From NCBI RefSeq assembly GCF_018130165.1, contig NZ_JAFCLZ010000011.1:207456-271455 (forward strand): a stretch of DNA of 64,000 nucleotides. Direction: 5' to 3'. Positions 1 to 7,213 of this stretch are shown here, one piece after another. Source of the DNA: Bradyrhizobium sp. JYMT SZCCT0180 (GTDB lineage Bacteria > Pseudomonadota > Alphaproteobacteria > Rhizobiales > Xanthobacteraceae). Every line of letters begins with the position of its first letter. Positions within the stretch are counted from its first letter, which is position 1. The position numbers and the translations under genes were made by a program. The notes below the pieces were generated by a model. It was not told where the DNA came from, searched no databases, and saw only the letters and a program-made list of their open reading frames with translations.

Positions 1-250
1 GCCGGAAGAAGCCGTCCTGGCGCTGCGCCGCGACATCGGCCGGCGCGCCGTCGGAAGAGAAGAACTCGCCGATATCGAACTCGTAGTGCGGCATCAGCCG
101 GGCGACCATCTTGGACATCTTGGAATGTCCGGTCAGCGAGCGGTGTTTGGCGCGCGACAGCGCCAGCCGCGCCTGCAATTTGGGGAAGGTCACCGCGGCG
201 CCGGCAATCGCAACGGCGGACAGCGACAGAATCGAAAGGGGCGAATCCAT
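1..250 (-). CDS. N-terminal fragment of a protein cut by the window edge, possibly a class-III aminotransferase
   Basis: Reading leftward from ATG at 250-248 the frame stays open for 83 codons to the window edge. The protein begins MDSPLSILSLSAVAIAGAAV, a hydrophobic N-terminus, followed by a basic stretch (RLALSRAKHRSL) and HYEFDIGEFFSSDG. From memory this start resembles glutamate-1-semialdehyde-aminomutase-like PLP enzymes of Bradyrhizobium, but no PLP motif lies in the visible part, so the function is a guess. It is divergent from psd: the two ATG codons overlap by two bases (249-250), so the two promoters must lie inside each other's coding sequence or further out. Confidence 0.5.
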   Translation of the reverse strand, partial: MDSPLSILSLSAVAIAGAAVTFPKLQARLALSRAKHRSLTGHSKMSKMVARLMPHYEFDIGEFFSSDGAPADVAAQRQDGFFR

Positions 251-1154
251 GCCACCAGCGCTAGCTAATCCTGCTAACAGATTCATGACAGTCAAAGGCC
301 TGATTTCGGCCTTTACCCAGCAGGAAGACCTCAATTTCCTGCTGACCAACCGGATTCCACGGGCGGCCGTCACCCGCTTCATGGGGTGGTTCAGCAAGAT
401 CGAGAACCCGCTGGTGCGGGATGCCTCGATCGCCTGCTGGCGGCTGTTCTCCGATCTCGACCTGTCGGAGGCGAAGAAGACCGAGTTCAAGAGCCTGCAC
501 GATTGCTTTACCCGCGAGCTGCGCCCGGGCCTTCGTTCCGCCGACCCGGATCCGAGCGTCGTCGCCAGCCCCTCCGACGGCATCATCGGCGCGTTCGGCC
601 GGATCGAGGACACAGAACTGTTCCAGATCAAGAGCGCGCCGTATTCGCTGCTGGACCTGCTCGGCGATCCCGCCTTGGTGGAGCGTCACCGCAACGGCCG
701 TTACCTGACCCTGCGGCTGACCTCGAGCATGTACCATCGCTTCCACGCGCCCTATGACGCCACGATCGAGCGGGTGAGGTTCATCCATGGCGACGTCTGG
801 AACGTCAATCCGATTGCCTTGAAGAGGGTGGAACGGCTGTTCTGCAAGAACGAGCGCGCGGTGCTGGAGACGCGGCTGGCCTCCGGCGAAGCGCTGACCT
901 TGGTGCCGGTCGCCGCGATCCTGGTCGCCAGCATCCGGCTGCACTTTCTGGATGTGACCCTCAACGCGCAGAGCAGGGGGCCGGTGGAGTTTCCCTGTGA
1001 CGTGCGCGTGCGCAAGGGTGATGAGCTCGGCTGGTTCGAGCACGGTTCGACCATCATCGTGCTGGCGCCGGAACATTTCGAATTCGCGGACAATGTCAGT
1101 GAGGGTGCCCGCGTCCGCGCCGGCGAGGCGTTGCTGCGAAAACCAATGGGATGA
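249..1154 (+). CDS. psd: Phosphatidylserine decarboxylase proenzyme
   Basis: Converts phosphatidylserine to phosphatidylethanolamine at the inner membrane, using a pyruvoyl group formed by self-cleavage at an internal serine. The 301-residue product carries the family core: SPSDGIIGAFG, the LTLRLTSSMYHRFHAP block around the conserved His, and near the C-terminus WFEHGSTIIVL, where GST is the expected cleavage site. The commoner bacterial sequence is LGST, so His-Gly-Ser-Thr is a mild variant. The start at 249 has GAAAGGGG just upstream; an internal ATG at 285 (MTVKGL) is a possible alternative. A longer open frame upstream overlaps the divergent gene and was not used. No phosphatidylserine synthase gene is seen next to it. 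Confidence 0.88.
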   Translation: MPPALANPANRFMTVKGLISAFTQQEDLNFLLTNRIPRAAVTRFMGWFSKIENPLVRDASIACWRLFSDLDLSEAKKTEFKSLHDCFTRELRPGLRSADPDPSVVASPSDGIIGAFGRIEDTELFQIKSAPYSLLDLLGDPALVERHRNGRYLTLRLTSSMYHRFHAPYDATIERVRFIHGDVWNVNPIALKRVERLFCKNERAVLETRLASGEALTLVPVAAILVASIRLHFLDVTLNAQSRGPVEFPCDVRVRKGDELGWFEHGSTIIVLAPEHFEFADNVSEGARVRAGEALLRKPMG

Positions 1155-1272
1155 TTGTGGTGCCTTGCAAGGCTCTGCCGCGACTGTGAGCAGGATCACC
1201 GAGGTGCCACTACACATGGTGCGATTATCCTGGCTCCGCTAACACCTCCGCAGCAAACAAGGGAGCAGTGCC

Positions 1273-1443
1273 ATGACGCAGACCAGCAAGTCGATCAATG
1301 GAATCCCGCGCACATTGGACGAGCAAGTCTTGAAGGATGCTGAGCTTGAGTCCGTCTCCGGTGGCGCCATGTTCCGAAGCTCGTTCTCTGACGCCCTGAA
1401 GTCAATCGGGGAAGGACTTGCAACAATGGCACGTAAGGGCTGA
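1273..1443 (+). CDS. 56-residue peptide with a double-glycine (bacteriocin-type) leader
   Basis: An ORF shorter than usual annotation cut-offs, with a good ribosome site (AAGGGAGCAG) 4-5 bases before ATG 1273. The N-terminal half ends LKDAELESVSGG, which fits the double-glycine leader pattern (ELxxVSGG) recognised by peptidase-containing ABC exporters such as those for class II bacteriocins and microcins. Cleavage after GG would release a 25-residue core, AMFRSSFSDALKSIGEGLAT followed by MARKG: cationic at the end, no Cys, and plausibly an amphipathic helix. No C39-peptidase exporter lies beside it; the ABC transporter at 18751 lacks a visible N-terminal peptidase domain. Coding status and role are inferred from start, leader and composition only. 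Confidence 0.6.
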   Translation: MTQTSKSINGIPRTLDEQVLKDAELESVSGGAMFRSSFSDALKSIGEGLATMARKG

Positions 1444-1507
1444 CCACGTCGTCAGCGCCGAAGCGACCCGGCGGCGGTACTCAATAAATCTTGCTGCGTG
1501 CCGGCCG

Positions 1508-1939
1508 TCAGGTGCGGACGCCTCCTGCTATGCCGAGCTCGGCAAGGGAGGGATAGTCGGCGTCCACGATGTTCGCGAGTCCGCGCATTTCGCCGATGCT
1601 GAACCATCGCAGTTCGGTATGTTCATCGCACATATTGGCGGGATCGCCGCCCTGCCAGGCGGTCACGGCGTAGATGTGATGCAGCGCATCGCCATAGAGC
1701 TCCGGCCGGCGCTCCCTGACCGCTGTGATCAGGCGGAACTCGGTCGGTGTCACCCCGGTCTCTTCCTGAACCTCACGGATCAAGGCATCATCAAGGTTCT
1801 CGCCATCCTCGACATGTCCGCCGATCGTGTCCCAATGGCCTGGCCAAACCTTTTTCGAGGGCGCGCGCAAGCCGAGAAGGACCTTTCCGGTTGATCCGAT
1901 CAACAGAGCACCGACGGTTCTGGCGGCTTTGTCGTGCAT
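1508..1939 (-). CDS. Nudix hydrolase
   Basis: A 143-residue single-domain Nudix protein. The Nudix box is complete: GGHVEDGE, seven residues, then REVQEETGV, giving the Gx5Ex7REUxEExGU pattern with the metal-binding glutamates. Such enzymes hydrolyse nucleoside diphosphates linked to another moiety; the substrate cannot be told from sequence. The N-terminus (ARTVGALLIGSTGKVLLGLR) is the usual first strand. It is divergent from a second Nudix gene about 95 bases away. The two share only the family fold and belong to different subfamilies, since the second has the KGKLDRGE form of the box. Confidence 0.85.
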   Translation of the reverse strand: MHDKAARTVGALLIGSTGKVLLGLRAPSKKVWPGHWDTIGGHVEDGENLDDALIREVQEETGVTPTEFRLITAVRERRPELYGDALHHIYAVTAWQGGDPANMCDEHTELRWFSIGEMRGLANIVDADYPSLAELGIAGGVRT

Positions 1940-2034
1940 GGCGGCTTCTCTGGGCTGACGAACACAGACGGTAGCATCGGCGCGTGAAATTCTCTATGTG
2001 TGGGGAATTCCAACGATGATCGGAGAGGGTGGCG

Positions 2035-2571
2035 ATGGCGCGGACGCCTGTGCTGGCGGCGGGAGGCATTGTATTGCGGCAGGCGGCGACGCCGCTGGTC
2101 GCGATCGTGCGCCTGCGCAAGCGCGATGAATGGGTCTTGCCAAAGGGCAAGCTCGATCGCGGCGAGACGCCGCGCGACGCGGCCGAACGCGAAGTCAATG
2201 AAGAGACCGGGCACGATGTCGCCGTGCACGAGTTCCTCGGCACCCTGGTCTACGAATCCCGCGGCGGCTCCAAGGTCGTGCACTTCTGGCGCATGGAGGC
2301 GGGCGCCGAGCCGGTCCGTAAATTGATGCGCGACGTGAAGGCGGTCGAGTGGTTGCCGCTGGCCGACGCGGTCGAGCGGCTGTCGCGGGGGTATGAGCGT
2401 GCGTTTCTGGAAAATGTCGGGCCGATCGCGATGGCTGCGGGGAGCATCATGCAGACCGGTACGTCGGTTGCTCGTGTGCCTGAGCCCGTGCGTGTCGAAA
2501 CGGTTAGTGAATTCCGGGATCGGCGCAGCCTCATGCAGAAGATGTGGGACTGGTTTCGGCGCGCAGCGTGA
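2035..2571 (+). CDS. Nudix hydrolase, diadenosine-polyphosphate-hydrolase-like
   Basis: A 178-residue Nudix protein with box GKLDRGE, seven residues, REVNEETGH. The WVLPKGKLDRGE context and the shadowing N-terminus AAGGIVLR are typical of the DIPP/Ap4A-type branch that cleaves diadenosine or inositol polyphosphates; actual substrate not determined. ATG 2035 is chosen because GGAGAG at 2022-2027 is well placed for it; GTG at 2029 sits almost on top of that site. The C-terminal 40 residues (RSLMQKMWDWFRRAA) form a basic, Trp-rich tail outside the Nudix fold. Divergent from the other Nudix gene. Confidence 0.82.
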   Translation: MARTPVLAAGGIVLRQAATPLVAIVRLRKRDEWVLPKGKLDRGETPRDAAEREVNEETGHDVAVHEFLGTLVYESRGGSKVVHFWRMEAGAEPVRKLMRDVKAVEWLPLADAVERLSRGYERAFLENVGPIAMAAGSIMQTGTSVARVPEPVRVETVSEFRDRRSLMQKMWDWFRRAA

Positions 2572-2590
2572 GTGGTTCAAGCATTTAGCT

Positions 2591-2675
2591 CGTCATGCCC
2601 GGCCTTGTGCCGGGCATCCACGTCTTCGCTTCCGCGAGTAAGACGTGGATGGCCGGGTCAAGCCCGGCCATGACG
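2591..2675. repeat. REP-like palindromic element, family A, short form
   Basis: Two 36-base arms in inverted orientation (2591-2626 and 2640-2675) separated by a 13-base loop. Each arm contains its own hairpin (GCCCGG/CCGGGC type) and the arms end in CACGTCTT/AAGACGTG. The same arms flank the GIY-YIG gene at 50111-50485, where the gene takes the place of the loop. The element sits between the Nudix gene and the convergent FecR-domain gene, so it may also act as a bidirectional transcription stop. Confidence 0.85.
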
Positions 2676-2690
2676 GAGAGCGGAGCTGAG

Positions 2691-4121
2691 CTACCGCACA
2701 TCCTTCGGCGGCTTGCTTCCTCTTAGCGGAGGCACGCGAGCCGGCGCGGGCCGAGCCGGCTGACCTTGCCGCACCACACCGGGCGCAGCCTGCAAACCGC
2801 CGGGCCGCAGGCCTTGCCGGAAGCCCGGTTGCTGAACGCCCTGTTGTTGACCGCCGGGCTGCTGGACGCGCTGCGGCCCACCAGCTTGCGAAGGTGCACC
2901 GGTTTGCGCGGGCGCGCCCGGTCGTCCGGCCGTCGCCGGTTGTTGCGGCTGACCGGGTCGAGGCGGCAAGCCGGTCTCTCGCGGCGAACCTGATGGCGTC
3001 GATCCCGGCCTCTGCAATTGCTGACCCTGCCGGTTAGGCGAGCCCGGTTGCTGCAGCTGTTGCGGCTGGCCCGGCCGGTTCTGCAATTGTCGTTGCCCGG
3101 GACGGATCTGCTGACCCGGCTGCTGCTGTTGTCCGGGACGGTTCTGCAGACCGGGCTGTTGCTGTCCCGGACGGTTTGGCAGGCCCGGTTGCTGGCCGGT
3201 GCGGTTCTGTCCCGGCAATCCGTTTTGCTGCGGTCCGCGGCGCGGTGCGTTGCCACGATTGAAGCCGGGGTTGGCGCGGCGGAAGTCGCGCTGCTCGTTG
3301 AAGACGCGGCGGCCGAGATTTTGCGTCGAGTGCACCTGGCGCACAAAACCCTGATCGCGCAGCACCTGCTGCGGCGAAATCGTCAGCGGCACCGCGGCAA
3401 AGCGCATGCCGCCGCTGCCTGGGCGAATCGTAAAGCCGCTGGAGCCCTGGCTAAGGAAACCCAGCCGCGCGCCGGCGCGGTCGTTGACCTCGATGCGTCC
3501 GACCCTGCCGTCGGCGTCGGGATAGAGTTTGATGGCGACGTTGTTCGGGCTGTTGGCGGCCGCACCTTCCGGCACCTCGACGAGGCCGGTGGTGCCGCGA
3601 ATGCCCAGCGTTGCGGTCGGCGTGGTGATTTTCATGTCGCCGGTCTTGGCGACGGCGGCGGCGACGAAGGCAACCGTGCCCTTGGCGACGTCGAACACGC
3701 CGGCATTTTGCTTGCCGCCATCCTCATAGACATAGCTGTCGATGGTGATCTGCGAATTCGCCCTGAGGTTAAAGGTGGTGGCGTCGCTGAAGGTGATGCC
3801 GAGCGAGGATTTTGCGCCGGTCTGCACGACGTCGTTCAAATAGATGTCGTCCTTGACCTTGAGCGGTGTGGTCTCGTTGTTGCGGACCACGCTGGCGCTG
3901 CCGATCACGGTGGCGACATTGCCGATCGGCTCTTCCGCGGCCTGTTGTGCGTCGGCCGCGGGAGCCGCCGGATCGGGCGCGGCCTGTGCCGGCGCCGCAG
4001 GCGCAGGTTCGGCCTGCGCCGATCGTGCTGTGACGGAGGGGCCTGCGAAACCGTTCGTCGCGCCAACCAGCGTACCGCAAACCAACAGCAGAAGAAGCGC
4101 GAATCGCAACCGGCGCAGCAT
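2691..4121 (-). CDS. Exported FecR-domain protein with a Pro/Gln-rich C-terminal half
   Basis: A 476-residue protein with a signal peptide (MLRRLRFALLLLLVCGTLVG), an Ala/Pro linker, and then a FecR domain at about residues 65-190: IGNVATVIGSASVVRN, TGAKSSLGITFSDATTFNLR, and ITTPTATLGIRGTTGLVEV. FecR domains in such proteins lie in the periplasm and bind ligands or surface structures rather than sense iron. From about residue 280 it is low-complexity, made of many copies of NRPGQ/QQPG-like units and ending in a basic tail. TTG at 4124 precedes ATG 4121; ATG was taken. Stand-alone gene, convergent with the Nudix gene. Confidence 0.8.
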   Translation of the reverse strand: MLRRLRFALLLLLVCGTLVGATNGFAGPSVTARSAQAEPAPAAPAQAAPDPAAPAADAQQAAEEPIGNVATVIGSASVVRNNETTPLKVKDDIYLNDVVQTGAKSSLGITFSDATTFNLRANSQITIDSYVYEDGGKQNAGVFDVAKGTVAFVAAAVAKTGDMKITTPTATLGIRGTTGLVEVPEGAAANSPNNVAIKLYPDADGRVGRIEVNDRAGARLGFLSQGSSGFTIRPGSGGMRFAAVPLTISPQQVLRDQGFVRQVHSTQNLGRRVFNEQRDFRRANPGFNRGNAPRRGPQQNGLPGQNRTGQQPGLPNRPGQQQPGLQNRPGQQQQPGQQIRPGQRQLQNRPGQPQQLQQPGSPNRQGQQLQRPGSTPSGSPRETGLPPRPGQPQQPATAGRPGAPAQTGAPSQAGGPQRVQQPGGQQQGVQQPGFRQGLRPGGLQAAPGVVRQGQPARPAPARVPPLRGSKPPKDVR

Positions 4122-4269
4122 CAAGGAGAGTTCCGGGAAATCAGGGCGGGAAACAGGGCAGCAAACCAGGGAGAGACGAGGGCGAGGAGCGGCGCCGCGA
4201 TTTCAGCGCTGCCGGACTGAATGCAGGATGAACGTTTCCGCCTTGTTGTCATGGTCAGGCAAAACGGAC

Positions 4270-4304
4270 AAGCGCCACGTCCGGCATTGCCGGGCATGGC
4301 GCTT
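4270..4304 (-). terminator. Rho-independent-type hairpin after the Cys-rich protein gene
   Basis: Inverted repeat AAGCGCCA (4270-4277) / TGGCGCTT (4297-4304) with an internal GC-rich stem. On the minus strand it follows the stop at 4328 and is followed by TGTCCGTTTT, so it fits termination of the gene at 4328-4648, though the T-run is displaced. Confidence 0.5.
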
Positions 4305-4327
4305 TCTCAGCTTACATAGAGAGTTGA

Positions 4328-4648
4328 TCAGCCGCGCTTGTTCGGGGTCAGGTTCAGCGGCTTCGACGGCCTCGCCGACGGCGCGTAGCTGACGGGCGTG
4401 GCGGCCGGGGGCTCGTAACGGAACACGGCCTTGCAACCGTCGCTGAGCGACGCGCGCTGCCGGATCATGCAGGCGGTGACGCGATCGACATCGGGAATTT
4501 CCGCTCCGCACAGCCGCATCGCGTCGCCGGCGCACATCTGCTCCTGCTCTTGCGTATGGGCCTGGGAAACGGTCGTCAGCATCCCGAATGCAAGCGTGGC
4601 CGCGATCAGCAATTGGCAGTTGCGGATGGTGGAGCGTGCGAAAGCCAT
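4328..4648 (-). CDS. Small exported protein with a Cys-rich repeat
   Basis: A 106-residue protein with a signal peptide (LLIAATLAFGMLTTVSQA) and one copy of a motif with four cysteines: CAGDAMRLCGAEIPDV, then ACMIRQRASLSDGC and KAVF. The spacing resembles the Cys-rich repeat of Golgi GLG1-type proteins, which recurs in small secreted proteins of Bradyrhizobium; function unknown. The C-terminal 30 residues are Pro/Ser rich. Start ATG 4648 follows AGAGGGAC upstream on the minus strand. It stands alone between the FecR-domain gene and the DUF2147 pair. Confidence 0.7.
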   Translation of the reverse strand: MAFARSTIRNCQLLIAATLAFGMLTTVSQAHTQEQEQMCAGDAMRLCGAEIPDVDRVTACMIRQRASLSDGCKAVFRYEPPAATPVSYAPSARPSKPLNLTPNKRG

Positions 4649-4841
4649 GGAGTGTCCCTCTTGCAGGTTTGGTGAGTGGTGCGCCCGAGTTGCGCGCCGG
4701 GTGGCGCCTCGTTGGGCAAGAGAACTACGCGGGCTCGGTTTCGGGATTTCTTCGTCGCGGGACCAAAACGGTTTCGTCGCGCGGAGAATTGTTTCGTCGC
4801 AGGTCGCGAGTAAGGAGTCGTTAACGAATGGAATCGCGAGA

Positions 4842-4871
4842 AAGGGCCCCGTGACGTGTCACGAGGCCCTT
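4842..4871 (-). terminator. Terminator after the minus-strand DUF2147 gene
   Basis: AAGGGCC and GTGAC arms pair with GTCAC and GGCCCTT, giving a long GC-rich stem. On the minus strand it follows the stop at 4893 by about 20 bases and ends in TTTCTC. Confidence 0.7.
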
Positions 4872-4892
4872 CACGTCCAGTTCGAAGAAAGA

Positions 4893-5762
4893 TCAGCTCA
4901 CGCGCTTCCAGGTCTGGCCGCCGCAGAACATGCCGCCGAAGGCGCAGCCCTGCACGCGGAGCGAGCCGTTGCTCTTCATCGACATCGTCGAGTCGTACTT
5001 GCGGCCGCTGTTGGGATCGTTGATCCGGCCGGCCCATTTCGAGCCCTGCGGCCGCATGTTGATCAGGATCTTTTCACCGGTCTTGACGGCATAGCCGCAG
5101 AGATTGTCGCCGCACTGCTCGATGCGCACATTGCCCTTGTTCTCTTCGGTGGCCCAGACGCCGATCGGCGAGTCCGGATCGAACGAGGGAGGCGCGTCGA
5201 CCGGAGCCGGAGCGGGCGCTGCGTACCTGGCGGGAGGAGGCTCGGCAGCCGGAGGAGGGGCCGGTGGTGCGACGTCGGCCTGCGGAGGCGCGGCGGCATA
5301 GGTCGTCGGAGCCGGGGCCGGGGGAGGCGCGGGTGCCGCCGCCTGATCAGGGGCCGGCGCGCGGTCCTGTCGCGGAGGCGGTGCTGCATAGTCATCATCG
5401 TTGTAGCGCTTGGCCTGGTAGCCCTTGTAACGGGACTTGCCGGCCGCCGGCGCGTAATCGTCATTGTACCGCCGGTCGTCGTTGTAGCGCTTGTCGTCGT
5501 TATAGCGCCGGTCGTCATCATAGCGTTTGGAATCGCTGATTTGGGGCCGTCCAGGAGCCGGTGCGACGTCGTCATCATCGTCGTCGCGGTTGGAATTGAG
5601 GCCCTTGAAGCCGGGTGCCGTGATGTTGATGCAGGACAGCGAGGCACAGCCGCGCGGCGCATGGATGTGCACGCGCTGGCCTTCGATCTGGAACGAGAAG
5701 CCACCGGCATGGGCCGAGGTGGTGGCCAACAGCAGGGCTGCGAGGATGTAGAGCTTCTTCAT
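4893..5762 (-). CDS. Exported DUF2147 protein with Asp/Tyr/Arg-rich repeats (paralog 1)
   Basis: A 289-residue protein in four parts: a signal peptide (MKKLYILAALLLATTSAHA); a short domain with a CASLSC cysteine pair; a charged region with several RYNDD/RYDDD units at about residues 78-125; a Pro/Ala linker; and a C-terminal DUF2147 domain (PIGVWATEENKGNVRIEQCG, ILINMRP, KWAGRINDP, LRVQGCAFGG, WKRVS). DUF2147 proteins are periplasmic and uncharacterised. Divergent from a paralog with the same layout at 5930-6859; the two probably share the CRP/FNR-like sites between them. Confidence 0.78.
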   Translation of the reverse strand: MKKLYILAALLLATTSAHAGGFSFQIEGQRVHIHAPRGCASLSCINITAPGFKGLNSNRDDDDDDVAPAPGRPQISDSKRYDDDRRYNDDKRYNDDRRYNDDYAPAAGKSRYKGYQAKRYNDDDYAAPPPRQDRAPAPDQAAAPAPPPAPAPTTYAAAPPQADVAPPAPPPAAEPPPARYAAPAPAPVDAPPSFDPDSPIGVWATEENKGNVRIEQCGDNLCGYAVKTGEKILINMRPQGSKWAGRINDPNSGRKYDSTMSMKSNGSLRVQGCAFGGMFCGGQTWKRVS

Positions 5763-5837
5763 GAGAGCCTCCTGAGCGGCTTGAATTGGTTGGCGATGAA
5801 CTTGCGCGGACCCTATGCCCGGCGGCGCGCGCCTTCT

Positions 5838-5851
5838 GTGACGTAGGTCAC
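5838..5851. promoter_or_regulatory. CRP/FNR-like palindrome 1
   Basis: GTGACGTAGGTCAC: GTGA-N6-TCAC, in fact symmetrical over five bases per arm. It matches the CRP-family half-site rule. It lies between the two divergent DUF2147 genes, 25 bases centre-to-centre from a second such site. The regulator is not identified. Confidence 0.55.
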
Positions 5852-5862
5852 GGGGGAACCAG

Positions 5863-5876
5863 GTGACTCAAATCAC
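5863..5876. promoter_or_regulatory. CRP/FNR-like palindrome 2
   Basis: GTGACTCAAATCAC: GTGA-N6-TCAC, with a CTCAAA spacer. It is closer to the plus-strand DUF2147 gene (start 5930). Together with site 1 it suggests shared control of both divergent genes by a CRP/FNR-family protein. Confidence 0.55.
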
Positions 5877-5929
5877 ATCCGGGGAACCGCCCGCGGCCTA
5901 GCTTCGGCGCTTAATCCGGGAAGGGTCCG

Positions 5930-6859
5930 ATGAAGCGTTTCTGTTTTCTCGCCGCACTGATGCTGCTCAGTCCGTCCGCGTATGCCGGCGACTCGATTTC
6001 ATTCGTGGTCGGCGGCCATCGCATCCAGATCGACGCGTCCAGATATTGCCGTTCGACCTCCTGCGCCTCGGTTTCGATTTCGGGCACCTCGCGCAACCAA
6101 AGCCGTTATGACGACCGAGGTCGTTACAACGACCGGGATCGCTATGACGACCGAGGTCGTTATGACGACCGTGATCGTTACAACGACGAGGATCGCTATC
6201 GCGATGATCGCAGGATCAGCGAGTCAACGAGGACATTGCCAACCGCACCGGCGGTCGTGCCGCCGCCGGTTCAATCCGTCGCCGCTCCGCCGCCGGCCGT
6301 GTACAGGCCGGCCGCCGCCGCCACGCAAATCGTGCCCGCGCCGCAGTCGCCCGCTCCGCCGGCAACACTCGCTGTTCCGCCCGCGCCACCGCCCCCACCA
6401 CCTGCGCCACCGGTTGCGAAGCCGGCCGAGCCGGCGCGCCCGACGGCCGTGCCGCAGATTTCGCGTGTCTCGCATGATGTCGCCGACGATGCCGACACGC
6501 CTGTTGGAGACTGGCAGACCGAAGGCAAGGGATCGGTACGTATCGCCAAATGCGGCAACGCGCTTTGCGGCTACGTGCTCAATTCGTCGTCCAACGACAA
6601 GGGCGAGGCCGTCCTGATCAACATGAAGCCGAAAAGCGAGAAGCAGTGGACCGGCAGCGTCTACAGCCAGGCCAGCGGCGACACCTATTACGGCACCATG
6701 AATATGAAAGGCGAGAACACGCTGCGCGTCGAAGCCTGCGCGCTCGGCCGCTTCTACTGCTCCGGCAACAACTGGCGCCGGATCAACGCCAGGCCGACTA
6801 CCACTACTGCGGAAAGCCTGATGTCGTCGCAGCGGACTGTTGCGGAGCCGCGCTCGTAA
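5930..6859 (+). CDS. Exported DUF2147 protein with Asp/Arg/Tyr-rich repeats (paralog 2)
   Basis: A 309-residue paralog of the divergent gene. It has a signal peptide (MKRFCFLAALMLLSPSAYA), the same short N-terminal block with a CRSTSC cysteine pair, a run of about ten RYDDRG/RYNDRD units (about residues 58-95), a Pro-rich linker with PPPPPPAPP, and a C-terminal DUF2147 domain (PVGDWQTEGKGSVRIAKCG, VLINMKP, YYGTMNMKGENTLRVEACAL, NNWRRIN). Both copies kept the short repeat between the two domains although its exact sequence has drifted, so a charged spacer seems to matter. Followed by a hairpin at 6877-6899. Confidence 0.78.
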   Translation: MKRFCFLAALMLLSPSAYAGDSISFVVGGHRIQIDASRYCRSTSCASVSISGTSRNQSRYDDRGRYNDRDRYDDRGRYDDRDRYNDEDRYRDDRRISESTRTLPTAPAVVPPPVQSVAAPPPAVYRPAAAATQIVPAPQSPAPPATLAVPPAPPPPPPAPPVAKPAEPARPTAVPQISRVSHDVADDADTPVGDWQTEGKGSVRIAKCGNALCGYVLNSSSNDKGEAVLINMKPKSEKQWTGSVYSQASGDTYYGTMNMKGENTLRVEACALGRFYCSGNNWRRINARPTTTTAESLMSSQRTVAEPRS

Positions 6860-6876
6860 TCATCACGCATGAAAAT

Positions 6877-6899
6877 GCCCGGTGGAGCGACCACCGGGC
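6877..6899. terminator. Bidirectional terminator between the DUF2147 gene and a small minus-strand ORF
   Basis: Perfect 9-bp stem GCCCGGTGG / CCACCGGGC with a 5-base loop. On the minus strand it is followed directly by ATTTTC, a short T-run; on the plus strand GAACAGTTTT follows. It lies between two convergent genes. Confidence 0.75.
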
Positions 6900-6938
6900 G
6901 AACAGTTTTCGATTGGCTTCACGCCTGGAAGGGGAAGC

Positions 6939-7022
6939 CTAGAACACGCCGATCACAATGGCGCCGACGAAGGCGAATGCGAGATACGCGGTTACAACGC
7001 TCAGTCTGCTGACCATGGTCAT
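6939..7022 (-). CDS. 27-residue single-span membrane peptide
   Basis: A very short ORF translating as MTMVSRLSVVTAYLAFAFVG followed by AIVIGVF. After a short N-terminus it is one hydrophobic segment of about 20 residues, enough for one membrane span. AAGGGG lies about 8 bases before the ATG on the minus strand, and the terminator at 6877-6899 follows the stop, so it has the outline of a real transcription unit. I recall near-identical small proteins in Bradyrhizobium, which needs a search to confirm. Function unknown; a second ATG at codon 3 may be the true start. Confidence 0.55.
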   Translation of the reverse strand: MTMVSRLSVVTAYLAFAFVGAIVIGVF

Positions 7023-7213
7023 GGGAATACCCCTTGGTTCACGTCGTGCCCGCTCATAACGCTCGACGCTAACAAAGCGTTCCCCGCCAAAACAAGTCAG
7101 CGTTGTTGCCCATCCCGACCTGTCCACAGCGGGCTGTTCCAGGCAACATGGTAAATGATTCATGAAATCAACGTGTTGAAGACTTCTTAAATAAATTCGC
7201 CGAACGTGCGCGG

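Noticed and set aside
2976..3300. Short repeated units suggesting a CRISPR array
   Set aside because: They are in-frame CGGxxGG-type codon repeats encoding the Pro/Gln-rich tail of the FecR-domain protein; no constant repeat with unique spacers.
3018..4220. 400-codon plus-strand open frame opposite the FecR-domain gene
   Set aside because: Antisense shadow; the minus-strand protein has a signal peptide and FecR motifs.
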